Of a stretch of 64,000 nucleotides of DNA, positions 34,382-46,797 are shown one piece after another. The stretch spans positions 1 to 64,000 of the forward strand of contig JAGFBZ010000340.1 in the NCBI GenBank assembly GCA_018398805.1. The letters are read 5' to 3'. A program made the translations under genes and the position numbers. The DNA is from Hirundichthys speculiger (taxonomy: Eukaryota > Chordata > Actinopteri > Beloniformes > Exocoetidae). Below the pieces are notes generated by a model. That model had not been told where the DNA came from, made no database searches, and saw only the letters and a list, made by a program, of their open reading frames with translations. The first letter of the stretch is position 1. The number at the start of each line of letters is the position of its first letter.

Positions 34382-34769
34382 TCTGTGCTATTTCTGTTTC
34401 AGACGCAGAGACCAGCATCAGAAACGTCCACGTAGGAGACAGCTGATGGGACCACACGTCCCCACTAACGGTCTTTAACTTTGATGACGTTTCTCTTGGT
34501 GGACGTGAATCGTATCTGTGTCCTCCAGGCCTCCGTAGACATCCACGATGGGGACCAGCACCAAAGTGGTGGGAGAGCAGAGGCCACGTTGGACCGCTGG
34601 ACCACCATCTCCGCTGCAGGACCACAGCAGATCCGTCCCCATGAAAACCACTGCTTTAGTCTCTCACTGTTTTAACGGCACAAATCCAGATTTGATGTCC
34701 AGAAGTCTGTGGATTTTCTGATTTATCCAGATAAATTCCATTCTCACAACAATTGAATCATAGGCCTTA

Positions 34770-34980
34770 GTCTGACTAGTTTAGACTAGTTTAGATGAGT
34801 TTAGACTACTTTAGACCAGTTTTGACTAGCTTAGACAAGTTTAGACTAGTTTAAACCAGTTTAGACCAGTTTAGACTAGTTTAGACCAGTTTAGACCAGT
34901 TTAAAATAGTTTAGACTAGTCAGACCGATGCGTTGAGAACCGATGAAGCCGCTTGGATAAGAGGCGAAACGTCTTCTAGA
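34770..34980. repeat. TTTAGACTAG/TTTAGACCAG repeat followed by a dispersed fish motif
   Basis: About 15 imperfect decamers (TTTAGACCAG) are followed by GATGAAGCCGCTTGGATAAG and AGGCGAAACGTCTTC. This string occurs widely in fish genomes next to interspersed repeats (recollection); I cannot name its class. Confidence 0.6.
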
Positions 34981-35374
34981 CAAATCTAAGTCTTTGATTC
35001 AGTTGTTGCCAGATGTCAAAAAGTCCAGATTTTAGTTAAATTTGAGATTTTGTGACAAAAATGGGTTTTTGTGAGAAAAAGCTGCAGTATTTTAAAAGTA
35101 GCATCGATTGATTTTAAGGACATAAAAACATCAGTTTGGGTCAAAAGGTTTTAATTTTGTAGTAGTTACAAAAAAAATAATCACACAATTTTACAAAAAT
35201 GTCAGATTTTACAACAAATATTTGCTTGTAAAAACGTCTAACACAACAGATCGGGCCTAAATAAATATGAGTGGCAAAGCCGCAAAACACGGTGAAAACT
35301 GAGATTTTTTTGGCTTTTATTGTAGTGTAGAGCACATCATTTTATATAAGTGTGAGGAATAAAAAGTGACTTAC

Positions 35375-35390
35375 GGTGTCGCTGTTGGCT
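35375..35390 (+). promoter_or_regulatory. Protocadherin CGCT-box promoter element (CSE), gene 1
   Basis: GGTGTCGCTGTTGG lies about 203 bp before the ATG at 35593. The same string lies at the same distance upstream of the second protocadherin exon. Clustered protocadherin promoters carry a conserved element with a CGCT core, bound by CTCF in mammals. Confidence 0.75.
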
Positions 35391-35592
35391 TATAGAAAAA
35401 TAAAAAAAATAAAAAAAATCTCACCACTCCGCCTACTGGATAACACTGGCTGGCTGGATAGAGGATTGGTCAATGTTCTCGAATATCAAGTAGCCTACCG
35501 TGTTATCTGCAAATTTTGGTTGTTTAATTTGATCTTTTTTCCCTCCCTGGAAGTACAATCTACTAAATGTCCGGCAAGCTTTATTCACTATG

Positions 35593-37979
35593 ATGGGAGA
35601 CAAAGGATTTACGCTTCCTCTGATTCTATGCTTTGCTTTCTTTATTGTTACACTGCACCTCGTTCATGGAGACTTGAGCTATTCTTTTCCAGAAGAGATG
35701 AAACGAGAATCTGTTATTGGAAATATTGCCAAGGATCTCGGGCTTGATCTGAGGACTCTATCTTCCCGCAATGCTCGTCTCGATTTTGAGGGGAATCGGA
35801 AACGCTACTGTGACATCAACATGAAAAACCGGGGATTTAATTACGTCTGAGAGAATTGACAGAGAAAGCCTTTGTGGCAAGAAACCCTCCTGCGTTTTTA
35901 AAGTAGATCTGGTGTTGGAAAATCCTTTAGAGCTTCATCGTGTCAGTCTTCATATTCAAGATGTGAACGACAATTCACCAAAATTCAGAGAAAATTTGAT
36001 CGAAATGGAAATACGCGAATCAGCAGACAAAGGTAACCGCTTTTCTATCGAGGAGGCCCATGATGCAGATATAGGTCAAAATGCTGTTCAGAGGTATAAT
36101 CTGGAAAAGAATGAGAACTTTATTCTCACTATTGATAATAACAAAGTTGAACTAGTCTTAGAGAATACACTTGATCGAGAGAAACAAAAAGAGATTAATT
36201 TGCTGCTCACAGCTTTGGATGGAGGCTCTCCTCAGAGATCAGGTACAGTAGTCATACACGTCACTGTACTGGATGCTAATGATAACGCCCCAGTATTCAG
36301 TCAAGACGTTTATAAAAGCAGTCTACCGGAAAACTCTCCTCCAGACACAGTAGTTATTAGCGTTAGTGCTACTGATGCAGATGAGGGATTAAATGGCGAT
36401 TTGACATATCATTTTGGCCACATTTCTGACGACGACATAAATGTATTTTCTCTTGATGCCAAGACGGGAGAAATTAGAGCTACGGGTCTGATTGACTTTG
36501 AAGAAAGGAGTTCTTTTGAAATGAGAGTTCAAGCTAAAGATGGTTTAGGCCTAACGTCATATGCCAAAGTTGTAATAGATATTACTGATGTTAATGATAA
36601 TCCACCGGTCATTTATCTGAAATCTCTGTCTAACCCCATACCTGAGAACGTGCCACCTGGTACAGAGGTGGGCATCATTAACGTGCAGGACAGAGACTCG
36701 GAGAAGAATGGACAGGTCCGCTGCTCTTTTCAACAAAACGTGCCTTTTAAGTTGGTTCCTTCTATTAAAAACTATTATTCTCTGGTGACCACAGGACAAC
36801 TGGACCGTGAATTAGTATCTGATTACAATATTACAATCACTGCTACTGATGAGGGCTCTCCACCTCTGTCCTCCTCTAAAACTGTTCAGTTATCTGTAGC
36901 TGACATCAACGATAACCCACCTGTATTTGAGGAGGAACAGTCCTACAGCGCATATGTGACTGAAAATAACAAACCTGGATCCACTTTATGTTCCGTTAGT
37001 GCTCGAGACCCCGACTGGAGACAAAACGGTACAGTGATTTATTCTCTGTTACCTGGTGAGGTGAACGGTGTCCGCGTGTCTTCCTATGTATCTGTGAACG
37101 GAGACACGGGGGTGATCCACGCTGTGAGATCGTTTGACTATGAACAGTTCAGGAGTTTTAAAATCCACGTGATGGCCAGAGACAACGGTTCTCCTCCACT
37201 CAGTTGCAATGTGACCATCAGTGTGTTCATATCAGATGTGAATGACAACTCTCCTCAGATTCTGTACCCAGGCGCTGATGGTAACTCCTTCATGACTGAG
37301 TTGGTCCCCAAAGCTGCACATGGAGGTTCTCTGGTGTCCAAAGTGATCGCTGTGGATGCAGACTCAGGACAGAACGCCTGGCTGTCCTATCATATAGTCA
37401 AATCCACTGATCCGGGACTTTTCAGTATTGGACTCCACAGTGGAGAGATCAGGACACAGCGGGACATTTCAGAATCTGACAGCATGAAACAGAACCTCAT
37501 TGTGGCAGTGAAAGATAATGGACAGCCCTCTCTGTCTGCCACGTGTGCCATGTATTTACTGATTTCTGATAACTTGGCTGAGGTGCCAGAACTGAAGGAT
37601 GTTTCTTATGATGAGAAGAATTCAAAGCTAACATCTTATCTGATCATCGCTCTGGTGTCTGTGTCCACCTTCTTTCTGACCTTCATCATCATCGTCATGG
37701 GTGTGAGAGATTTTGTCACAGAAGAAAACCCAGACTATGTTTGATGGAGCAGTGGCCATCCCCGGTGCTTATCTTCCTCCTAATTACGCAGATGTTGATG
37801 GCGCAGGAACTTTACGCAGCGCTTACAATTATGACGCCTACCTGACCACAGGATCTAGAACCAGTGACTTTAAATTTGTATCATCCTACAATGACGACAC
37901 ATTTCCCGAGGACCAGACTCTGAAGAAAAATCCTTCGGACTTTGCCGATCAGTTTGAAAACTTTGGGACATCCACAGAG
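35593..37979 (+). CDS. Clustered protocadherin variable exon 1 (gamma-like), with indels
   Basis: A single large exon typical of clustered protocadherins, which are neuronal homophilic adhesion proteins. It has a signal peptide ([19 protein letters not shown]) and a first cadherin repeat beginning [10 protein letters not shown]. Calcium-binding linkers DVNDNSP, DANDNAP, DVNDNPP, DINDNPP and DVNDNSP mark the six ectodomains. The transmembrane segment is [21 protein letters not shown]; the cytoplasmic part includes [19 protein letters not shown] and [17 protein letters not shown]. It ends in STE at a donor GAG|GTAGGA (37979/37980), for splicing to constant exons that lie outside the window. Indels break the frame near 35827 (one extra A), 37702 (extra GA) and 37740 (one T short); a 3-bp GAG insertion near 36936 keeps frame. 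Whether these are real or assembly errors is open. Start chosen by alignment with the sister exon. Confidence 0.92.
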
Positions 37980-38029
37980 GTAGGAAATTTGTGCATTTGT
38001 AACAGTGAATTTACAGCGTCATTGTGAAG

Positions 38030-38160
38030 CGTTCACGATTTTATATGAACAGAGAACTTGTTTGTTTAAAGTAATCCAGAGGTGATCATTGAATTTTTAA
38101 AGAACTGTGTGAGAAATGCTTTGTTGTTTCTTTTTTTTACTTTCAAATATATTTTTATTT
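38030..38160. other. Start of intron after protocadherin exon 1
   Basis: Follows the GTAGGA donor; T-rich, no feature. Confidence 0.5.
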
Positions 38161-38164
38161 TCAT

Positions 38165-38545
38165 TTTTATGAGAAGCGGAGCAGCATGGTGGCTTGGTCA
38201 GCTCTTTTGCCTCAAAGCAAGAAGGTTCCTGGTTCGATCCTCGGTGGTGGCCTTTCTGTGTGGAGTTTACATGTTCTCCCCGTGCTTGCGTGGGTTTTCT
38301 CCGGGTACTCAGGCTTCCTCCCACAGTCCAAAGACATGCATGTTAGGTTAATTGGTGATTCTAAATTGCCCGTAGGAGTAATTGTGAGTGTGCGTGGTTG
38401 TTAGTCTACATGTGGCCATGCGATGGCGACCTGTCCAGCGTGTGTACCCCTGCCTTTCACCTGAAGAGAGCTGGGATAGGCTCCAGCAGATCCCCCGTGA
38501 CCCTGCATAGGATTAAACGGGCATAGATAATAGATGGATGGATGT
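38165..38545 (+). mobile_element. Fish L2/SINE-like retroelement 3' part with (ATGG)n tail
   Basis: Contains strings common in fish retroelement copies: GGTTCCTGGTTCGATCCTCGG (tRNA B-box-like), GTGTGGAGTTTACATGTTCTC, GGGTTTTCTCCGGGTACTC and GGGATAGGCTCCAGCAG, ending in GATGGATGGATG. I am sure it is a dispersed retroelement but not of its family name. Confidence 0.75.
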
Positions 38546-38572
38546 TTTGTGAAGCTGCAATGCTGCTGTCTT

Positions 38573-38605
38573 CCATCCATCCATCCATTAACTCCCGCTT
38601 CTGCT
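38573..38605 (-). mobile_element. Inverted retroelement tail fragment
   Basis: CCATCCATCCATCCATTAAC followed by TCCCGCTTCTG is the reverse-orientation tail of the same kind of retroelement. Confidence 0.5.
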
Positions 38606-38609
38606 GCTG

Positions 38610-40640
38610 TCTTTGTTTAGCAAATCAAAATGCTCTTTATTTCAGTGTTTGGCAAGTTAAAGAGTAAATGCTTCATTCTGCATACATTTTTATGCAAGTT
38701 GCATATTATTAGATTGCTGTCACCATAAATGAAACACGGTAAAAAAAAAAAGAAAAAAAGAAGTGCTTAATTCTTCCACTAAATATATGGCCTCAACAGG
38801 TAAGTTTCTATCAGTGTAGAAGCCTCTTTTGATTAGCTTGATGGCGTCTTGACTGAAAGTTCAATTTCTTTGCTATGCCACGTGAGTGCAATTTTGAAGT
38901 TTTCAGAGGGAAAACTGCACAGTGTGTCTTTATGCTTTATGCTGCAGGTTTGGAATCCAGATTATGCTTTTCCTGTGGAGAGAGAAAGTTATACTAAAAT
39001 AACCCCTTTATCAGTATCTCCTTAATGAGACTATCAAAAAGACATTCTCAATGCCTTTTTTGAGTGTTTTATATCAGTTGTATACAGGGGGCATTTTCAC
39101 AGAGTGCAGATAGCACATTATAAGAGACATTGAACTTACTCTCTGAGTGGGTTATTTATGCACATTTCAGAGCTGTTCTGTACATCTTCATTGAATCAGA
39201 AATCATATAAGCACATTTGGTACACACTTAAGCTATGCACAAGTCTACCTCATGAGTCTAGTCTTTGCGCCTTTTTGCACTTTAAAACAGCAGTCTGCAC
39301 CTTCATGAACTCAAAAGTGTCTCATCTGCTAGGTTCGAGCAGCATATTAAGTAATCATTTTAAGACTAAGCATGACATTAAGTCAAACAAGCACAGAAAG
39401 TTCAGTTCATACATATAAAGTTCCATCAAACATTTAAAAAAATAATAATTTTGCATTAGAGCCCCACCAGATGAACTTGAGGCAATCTTAATGTATCTTC
39501 GCAACATGGAACATGCTTTCATTATAACCCATTATAGTCATTAGACCCTTACTAGATAGACATAGAGCTTAGTCAGATCTGGGCCGCAGTCAATAGGTAA
39601 TCATGTATAGAGATTTCTTGGAACAATGTTCTGCAGTTGAGAACTTTCATGCATTTACCAGGTTTTTGAGAGAGATTCCTTGGTCCAGAATGTACCATGC
39701 TGATGGCATTAGTTTAGACTGTGAAACCTTTTCAACATCACCTCTGGTTATTAAGTAATTCATGAAATGGACACAATCCTTGCTTGTCGCGCTGCTCACC
39801 TTTCCTGCAACATTGCTCCTACAAAGTGAACCAGCAAAAAAGAAAAAGATATGTTCTCTAATGAACCTTTTCACCTGCTTTTTCTATGTTAAGGATGTGA
39901 TTATTTCTCACCATGTGTAGCATATCCTGATCTTATTTTAAGTGATGGAGACACAAACTTTCTCGCTGGGCCTTGTCAAGAATATTGGAGTATTGTTTAG
40001 GTTAAATTAATTATCCTGTCTTGTTAAACTGTCTCTAACTGACTTTTGGAGAATATATCAGTGGTAAAAGAATAAACATGTTCCTTTTCATTGTGGCCTC
40101 ATCCATACCAGACATTAATGTACCTGTCCATGGTGCTGAAGCAGATGTCAGGGAATTAGATGCAACTGCATAAGCATTTTACTCCTTGGGAGTGCTTTGT
40201 AAATTTTACTCATATTATTTAGATATTTTTTGCTATGAGGATAAATTAAATCATTTCATTTGTTTATCTTAATTCATTTTCTTGATCAAGATATTACTGC
40301 ATGAGACACGTTTGTGAAGGGCAGGCTACAGGGTCATATCTAACATGTAGATTTGCTTTTTCTTTACATGCTCAAAGATAATGCAGTATTATATTTAACT
40401 CATCTTATGAATAAAAAAGGTATTTATTATAGCAAACATACAAAGATCTTCCTAGGGGCAAAAACGAAATCTTGTTATTCGAGGATGTTTTAGACAAAGA
40501 AAATCTTCATCTCAATCTGTTTTATACAAAAAAGAGTGGGTTTAATTTAACTGAACCCACTCTTCATGCAATGTTTGTGAGAGGTGTCATATGTGACTTG
40601 AATTATTGTGGACATATTTTATGGCACATTACTGTGACGA
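38610..40640. other. Spacer between the two protocadherin exons
   Basis: AT-rich, no further protocadherin exon or other gene recognised on either strand. Confidence 0.6.
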
Positions 40641-40655
40641 CAAGCAAATGACTTA

Positions 40656-40673
40656 GGGTGTCGCTGTTGGTTT
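40656..40673 (+). promoter_or_regulatory. Protocadherin CGCT-box promoter element (CSE), gene 2
   Basis: GGGTGTCGCTGTTGG about 203 bp before the ATG at 40875, in the same position relative to its exon as at 35375. Confidence 0.75.
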
Positions 40674-40874
40674 GCACAAAAAGAAAAACGAAAAACGTCT
40701 CCACTCCACCCACTACCGCCCATATAACATTGGCAGACTGCGTACAGGACTGGATAAATATTCGAACATTTAGTACCCTAAGTCTTTTAAAGATTAGTTT
40801 ATTGTGTGATTTTGGCTTTTTTTCTCACCTTGGGGACTATAATGTACTAAAATCCAGAAACCTTGATCGTCAAT

Positions 40875-42869
40875 ATGGGAGACAAAGGATTTTCTACTCT
40901 TCGGCCGATCCTGTGCTTTGCTTTCTTTATTGTTACACTGCACCTCGTTCATGGAGATCTGAGCTACGTTATTCCAGAAGAGATGAAACAAGAATCTGTT
41001 ATTGGAAATATTGCCAAGGATCTCGGGCTTGATCTGAGGACTCTATCTTCCCGCAATGCTCGTCTCGATTTTGAGGGGAATCGGAAACGCTACTGTGACA
41101 TCAACATGAAAACCGGGGATTTAATTACGTCTGAGAGAATTGACAGAGAAAGCCTTTGTGGCAAGAAACCCTCTTGTGGTATGAAGGTAGATCTGGTGTT
41201 AGAAAATCCTTTAGAGCTTCATCGTGTTCATTTTCAAATTCAAGATGTGAACGACAATTCACCAAAATTCAGAGAGCATCTCATTGAAATGGAAATAAGC
41301 GAGTCAGCTGAAAAAGGTAACCGCTTTTCTATCGAGGAGGCCCATGATGCAGATATAGGTCAAAATGCTGTTCAGAGGTATAATCTGGAAAAGAACGAGA
41401 ACTTCATTCTCACTATTGATAATAACAAAGTTGAACTGGTACTGGAGAATAAACTTGATCGAGAGAAACAAAAAGAGATTAATTTGCTGCTCACAGCTTT
41501 GGATGGAGGCTCTCCTCAGAGATCAGGTACAGTAGTCATACACGTCACTGTACTGGATGCTAATGATAACGCCCCAGTATTCAGTCAAGACGTTTATAAA
41601 AGCAGTCTACCGGAAAACTCTCCTCCAGACACAGTAGTTATTAGCGTTAGTGCTACCGACGCAGATGAGGGATTAAATGGCGATTTGACATATCATTTTG
41701 GCCACATTTCTGACGACGACATAAATGTATTTTCTCTTGATCCCAAGACGGGAGGGAGAAATTAGAGCTACGGGTCTGGTTGACTTTGAAGAGAGGAGTT
41801 CTTTTGAAATGAGAGTTCAGGCCAAAGATGGTTTAGGACTGACGTCATATGCTAAAGTTGTAATAGATATTACTGATGTTAATGATAATCCACCGGTCAT
41901 TTATCTGAAATCCCTGTCTAACCCCATACCTGAGAACGTGCCACCTGGTACAGAGGTGGGCATTATTAACGTGCAGGACAGAGACTCGGAGAAGAATGGA
42001 CAGGTCCGCTGCTCTTTTCAGCAAAACGTGCCTTTTAAGTTGGTTCCTTCTATTAAAAACTATTATTCTCTGGTGACCACAGGACAACTGGACCGTGAAC
42101 TAGTATCTGATTATAATATTACAATCACTGCTACTGACGAGGGCTCTCCACCTCTGTCCTCCTCTAAAACTGTTCAGTTATCTGTAGCTGACATCAACGA
42201 CAACCCACCTGTGTTTGAGGAACAGTCCTACAGCGCATATGTGACTGAAAATAACAAACCTGGATCCACTTTATGTACCGTTAGTGCTCGAGACCCCGAC
42301 TGGAGACAAAACGGTACAGTGATTTATTCTCTGTTACCTGGTGAGGTGAACGGTGTCCGCGTGTCTTCCTATGTATCTGTGAACGGAGACACGGGGGTGA
42401 TCCACGCTGTGAGATCGTTTGATTATGAACAGTTCAGGAGTTTTATAGTTCATGTGATGGCCAGAGACAACGGTTCTCCTCCACTCAGTAGCAACGTGAC
42501 CATCAGTGTGTTCATATCAGATGTGAATGACAACTCTCCTCAGATTCTTTATCCCGCCTCTGATGGTAACTCCTTCATGACTGAGTTGGTCCCCAAAGCT
42601 GCGCACGGAGGTTCTCTGGTGTCCAAAGTGATCGCTGTGGATGCAGACTCAGGACAGAACGCCTGGCTGTCCTATCATATATTGTCAAATCCATGGATCC
42701 GGGACTTTTCAGTATTGGACTCCACAGTGGAGAGATCAGGACACAGCGGGACATTTCAGAATCTGATAACATGAAACAGAACCTCATCGTAGCAGTGAAA
42801 GATAATGGACAGCCCTCTCTGTCTGCCACGTGTGCCATTTATTTACTGATTTCTGATAACTTGGCTGAG
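40875..42869 (+). CDS. Clustered protocadherin variable exon 2, 3' end missing at an N
   Basis: A paralogue of exon 1, starting [15 protein letters not shown]. It has the same six-ectodomain layout and the same calcium-linker motifs, nearly identical along its length. The sequence runs to SDNLAE, just before the transmembrane segment, and then meets N at 42870 and a GAAT repeat. The membrane and cytoplasmic parts are therefore absent from the assembly rather than shown to be lost. Frame breaks: a 4-bp GGGA duplication near 41757 and indels near 42683-42700 (SYHI then SNPW). The upstream CGCT box indicates its own promoter. Confidence 0.9.
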
Positions 42870-42870
42870 N
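42870..42870. other. Single N: probable contig join
   Basis: The only ambiguous base in the window. To its left is protocadherin coding sequence; to its right is a GAAT array and the second copy of the 3.9-kb block. A one-N join at a simple repeat is typical of a scaffolding or gap-fill join. Confidence 0.85.
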
Positions 42871-45800
42871 GAATGAATGAATGAATGAATGAATGAATGA
42901 ATGCCCATCACAGCATTCAGCCGCCTATATTGTTCACAACAAATAAACAAACTAAAATCTTTTTAATTTACATGAAATCTTCAGTAAATGCAGTAAATCC
43001 ACTTTCATTTCCAATCATCAAATTAGAAAAGAAAAGAACAATAAAAACCTTTAAAGTGTTTATTTGAAAGGAGTGAAGCCAGTGATGGGTTTAAACAGAC
43101 ACCAGGACTGATGACTCTAAAAACGCTCATTAGCTTTGATGACTTTGACTCCATCATTGATGGATTTTTAAATCCTTTTTTTATTGGTGTTATTTTAGTT
43201 CTTGGTGCTGATAAACTTGCAGATAAACCACATGGTCGTCTGTGAAGAGATTCACGGCTCGTTTTGGCAGTTTGAAGCTCGTCAGGATTAGTTTACTGAG
43301 ATAATTAAAGCTGGACTCTAACGAGTCTGAATATAAAAGCTCCTGGTTGGTCTGAAACACTAGAAAAGGTCGGTTTGGTCCCGTCAGCGGCACAAACGTC
43401 CTGAAACACTACAAGCTACGAACAGTTTTAAACCACAGGAACACTGACGACCCTGGTGTTGCTCTTAATCTCTAACTTTAACAAGAAAATACACTTTTTA
43501 ATGTGATAACACCTCTAGAAACAGGTGGAGTCTGACCTTCTGCTCAGCACCGTCCAAGCGTTAATCAATTCCAGACTAATTAAAGGGATCTTTTGTTTTC
43601 TCATCACGTTCTGGAGCTGAAGCGTTTTTCACCTTACGGGTTAATGACACACAGCTGGAGGCGGGGCCACTGAGACGAAGGTATTTCTGGAGGCGGGTCC
43701 ACTGATCCGGGACTAATCTAACCTGCCGTTACCAGAACGTCCCAAACACATCAAACCGGATCTGTGAATCAGGCGAATAGAACCTCAAACAGACAATGTT
43801 CTTCACCAAACCGTTATCTACGCAACAAAGATGGCCCTGAAGAGAGAAGACGACCCGGACCATCTGCTGATCATTAGACCTGATCCTCAACAGGTCCACA
43901 GACCTCCAGAAACCTGGTCCAGGGCACTCAGGTGGGTTATTAAACCATTTAGATCCAAAGATGGAGGATCTGGACCAGCGTTGTTGTTGGTCTTAATGTC
44001 CAGAACCATGTTTGGAGAAACGTTTCGACTGAAAACCCACGGTGATGGAGGACTGATGGTTGGGGGGGCTTCTTCTAGACCCAGAGAACCTGGACCCTGA
44101 GTGGACCATGAAGGTGGATCTAAGAGCTGCTGGATCCTGAACAGATGTAGCGCTGATGGAGTTTACGGAACCTTATCTTTTTTGTTAAATAATCGGTACG
44201 AAGTGACACGTTGTCCATCTGAGGTTGTTTTAACCCCGACACGGAGACCCAGAACCACCTGAGCTGTCAGCAGGTGTTGTTGGCTGCTGCCTCCTGTTGT
44301 TCTGCTCTGACCTGCAGAAGGTCGGCATCCCAAACACGGGAAGAGTTTGGCATGACAGCAGCGTGACGAGCAGAGGTCGTCCTGAACGGGTGAACGCCGC
44401 TGTGAGGTCAGACCTGGCTGAAACAGGAGCCGAGAGACCGTTAACCCAAACCAGAACCTGCTGCAGCCAAGAAGGGTCGGTCACATGACCACCAGACCCA
44501 GAAAGGTCGGTCACATGACCACCAGACCCAGGAAGGTTGGTCACATGACCACCAAATCCAGAAAGGTCGGTCACATGACCACCAGATCCAGGAAGGTCGG
44601 TCACATGACCACCAAACCCAGAAAGGTCGGTCACATGACCACCAGACCCATCGTTTCTGTTTGGATCTGAATCTTCGTCCTCAACATCTGGATGTTTCAG
44701 TCCATCGTTTGAACTCAATAATCAGATGTCCTCTAGACAACTCTGGACGTTTGGGTCCAAACTCTCAATATTCAGGTGGAGCGTTTCAACATTTACAGAC
44801 GTCCAGATGTCCATGTCCGTCCAAGGACAGAGACAACCAGACGTCCACCACGTAAAGAAAACCCAAATGTGAATAATCTAATCTGAGACAAACATGGACA
44901 AACGCGTCCATTCAAACCAGTAACCAGATATTTCTGAGCTCCAAAACCAGATGTTCCCCATACAGAAGATCTGAACCCTGAAGGTCCGTTTTGGTGAATC
45001 GAGACATTTGGACAAAAAGTCGGGGATTTTTGTCAAAAAGACGCAATTTTGTAAAATACGTGACGAAACGTGATTTGGTGTCACGATTTTAACATTTTAG
45101 AGCAAAAGTTTAATTTCCAACAAAGACGCGATCGTAAAAAAGTGGAAATTTCACAACAAATATTTTTGATTTTAGGTCATGATTTTATGACAAAATGATT
45201 AACGGACATAAAGTTGCTGTGACGCTGAATTCTGCAACAAAGTTGTGATTTTATGGCAAAAAGACAAAATTTTGAGGTTTTAGACTTTAAGTTTTTACTT
45301 TAAGTTGGAGCTTTGAAAAGTTTCTGATTTTACATTAAAAAAATCTCATGTGATGACTAAGTGTCAAAAACGTATTTATTTTATGGCTGCAGAAACACGA
45401 CTGGAATTAAAAGGTTTATGTTGTATTTAAGTGTAAATCATTTCCTGGTCGTGCACCTTCGTCTCGGTTCGAGCACCTGCGAGTGGCCGTGTTTTCCTGC
45501 AGAAAGCCTCCCTCTGCCAGAACAGCAGCGGCGCCATTTTGCTGGCGCGCAGAGCAGGACGGGAGGAAGGTGGAGGGCGGAGCCAGCCCCCGGTCTGACC
45601 TCTGACCTTATCATGTTTGGTCCCGAGCAGATGGCAGTGTTACTGTCCCTGAAGTAGCACCTCAGCTTCCTAAAATCCATGAATCCGGTCTGAGACCACG
45701 ACTCCCGTCTTTCTGCAGGAAAACGGACCGTTCGTCCTCATCGCTGAGACTCTGGAGCATTCGTCCTCATCGCTGAGACTCTGGAGCGTTCGTCCGCATC

Positions 45801-45919
45801 GCTGAGACTCTGGACCATTGGTGCAGCCCGGATCTTCCTCCAAGACTCTGAAAGTGGGTCACTTGCCTCATTAGCCAATCAGTCAGCAGATCTCTGAGCT
45901 GTCAGCCTTAGCGGCTCAT

Positions 45920-45957
<38 letters not shown>

Positions 45958-46797
45958 TCTGTGCTATTTCTGTTTCAGACGCAGAGACCAGCATCAGAAA
46001 CGTCCACGTAGGAGACAGCTGATGGGACCACACGTCCCCACTAACGGTCTTTAACTTTGATGACGTTTCTCTTGGTGGACGTGAATCGTATCTGTGTCCT
46101 CCAGGCCTCCGTAGACATCCACGATGGGGACCAGCACCAAAGTGGTGGGAGAGCAGAGGCCACGTTGGACCGCTGGACCACCATCTCCGCTGCAGGACCA
46201 CAGCAGATCCGTCCCCATGAAAACCACTGCTTTAGTCTCTCACTGTTTTAACGGCACAAATCCAGATTTGATGTCCAGAAGTCTGTGGATTTTCTGATTT
46301 ATCCAGATAAATTCCATTCTCACAACAATTGAATCATAGGCCTTAGTCTGACTAGTTTAGACTAGTTTAGATGAGTTTAGACTACTTTAGACCAGTTTTG
46401 ACTAGCTTAGACAAGTTTAGACTAGTTTAAACCAGTTTAGACCAGTTTAGACTAGTTTAGACCAGTTTAGACCAGTTTAAAATAGTTTAGACTAGTCAGA
46501 CCGATGCGTTGAGAACCGATGAAGCCGCTTGGATAAGAGGCGAAACGTCTTCTAGACAAATCTAAGTCTTTGATTCAGTTGTTGCCAGATGTCAAAAAGT
46601 CCAGATTTTAGTTAAATTTGAGATTTTGTGACAAAAATGGGTTTTTGTGAGAAAAAGCTGCAGTATTTTAAAAGTAGCATCGATTGATTTTAAGGACATA
46701 AAAACATCAGTTTGGGTCAAAAGGTTTTAATTTTGTAGTAGTTACAAAAAAAAATAATCACAATTTTACAAAAATGTCAGATTTTACAACAAATATT
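42871..46797. repeat. Large duplicated block, copy 2
   Basis: Matches 31286-35223 in order and orientation, including the six-unit E-box array (44475-44651), the poly(G) run (45923-45955) and the TTTAGACTAG repeats (46350-46500). After 46797 the sequence departs from copy 1 and continues toward kcna1. Confidence 0.95.

Larger units (their letters stand above)
31286..35223. repeat. Large duplicated block, copy 1 (partner 42871-46797)
   Basis: From the end of the GAAT array to GTCAGATTTTACAACAAATA, about 3.9 kb, the sequence is matched by 42871-46797 in the same orientation, 11,585 bp downstream. Differences I saw are mostly small indels (for example GGTTGGGGCTT against GGTTGGGGGGGCTT, AAACATCAAA against AAACACATCAAA, and a shorter poly(G)). 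No gene is recognised within it. It holds a six-unit 30-bp repeat, a poly(G) tract, TTTAGACTAG repeats and a dispersed GAGGCGAAACGTCTTC motif. Confidence 0.95.

Noticed and set aside
38200..38240. Possible tRNA gene (GGTTCGATCC B-box-like)
   Set aside because: No cloverleaf could be drawn; the motif belongs to a dispersed retroelement.
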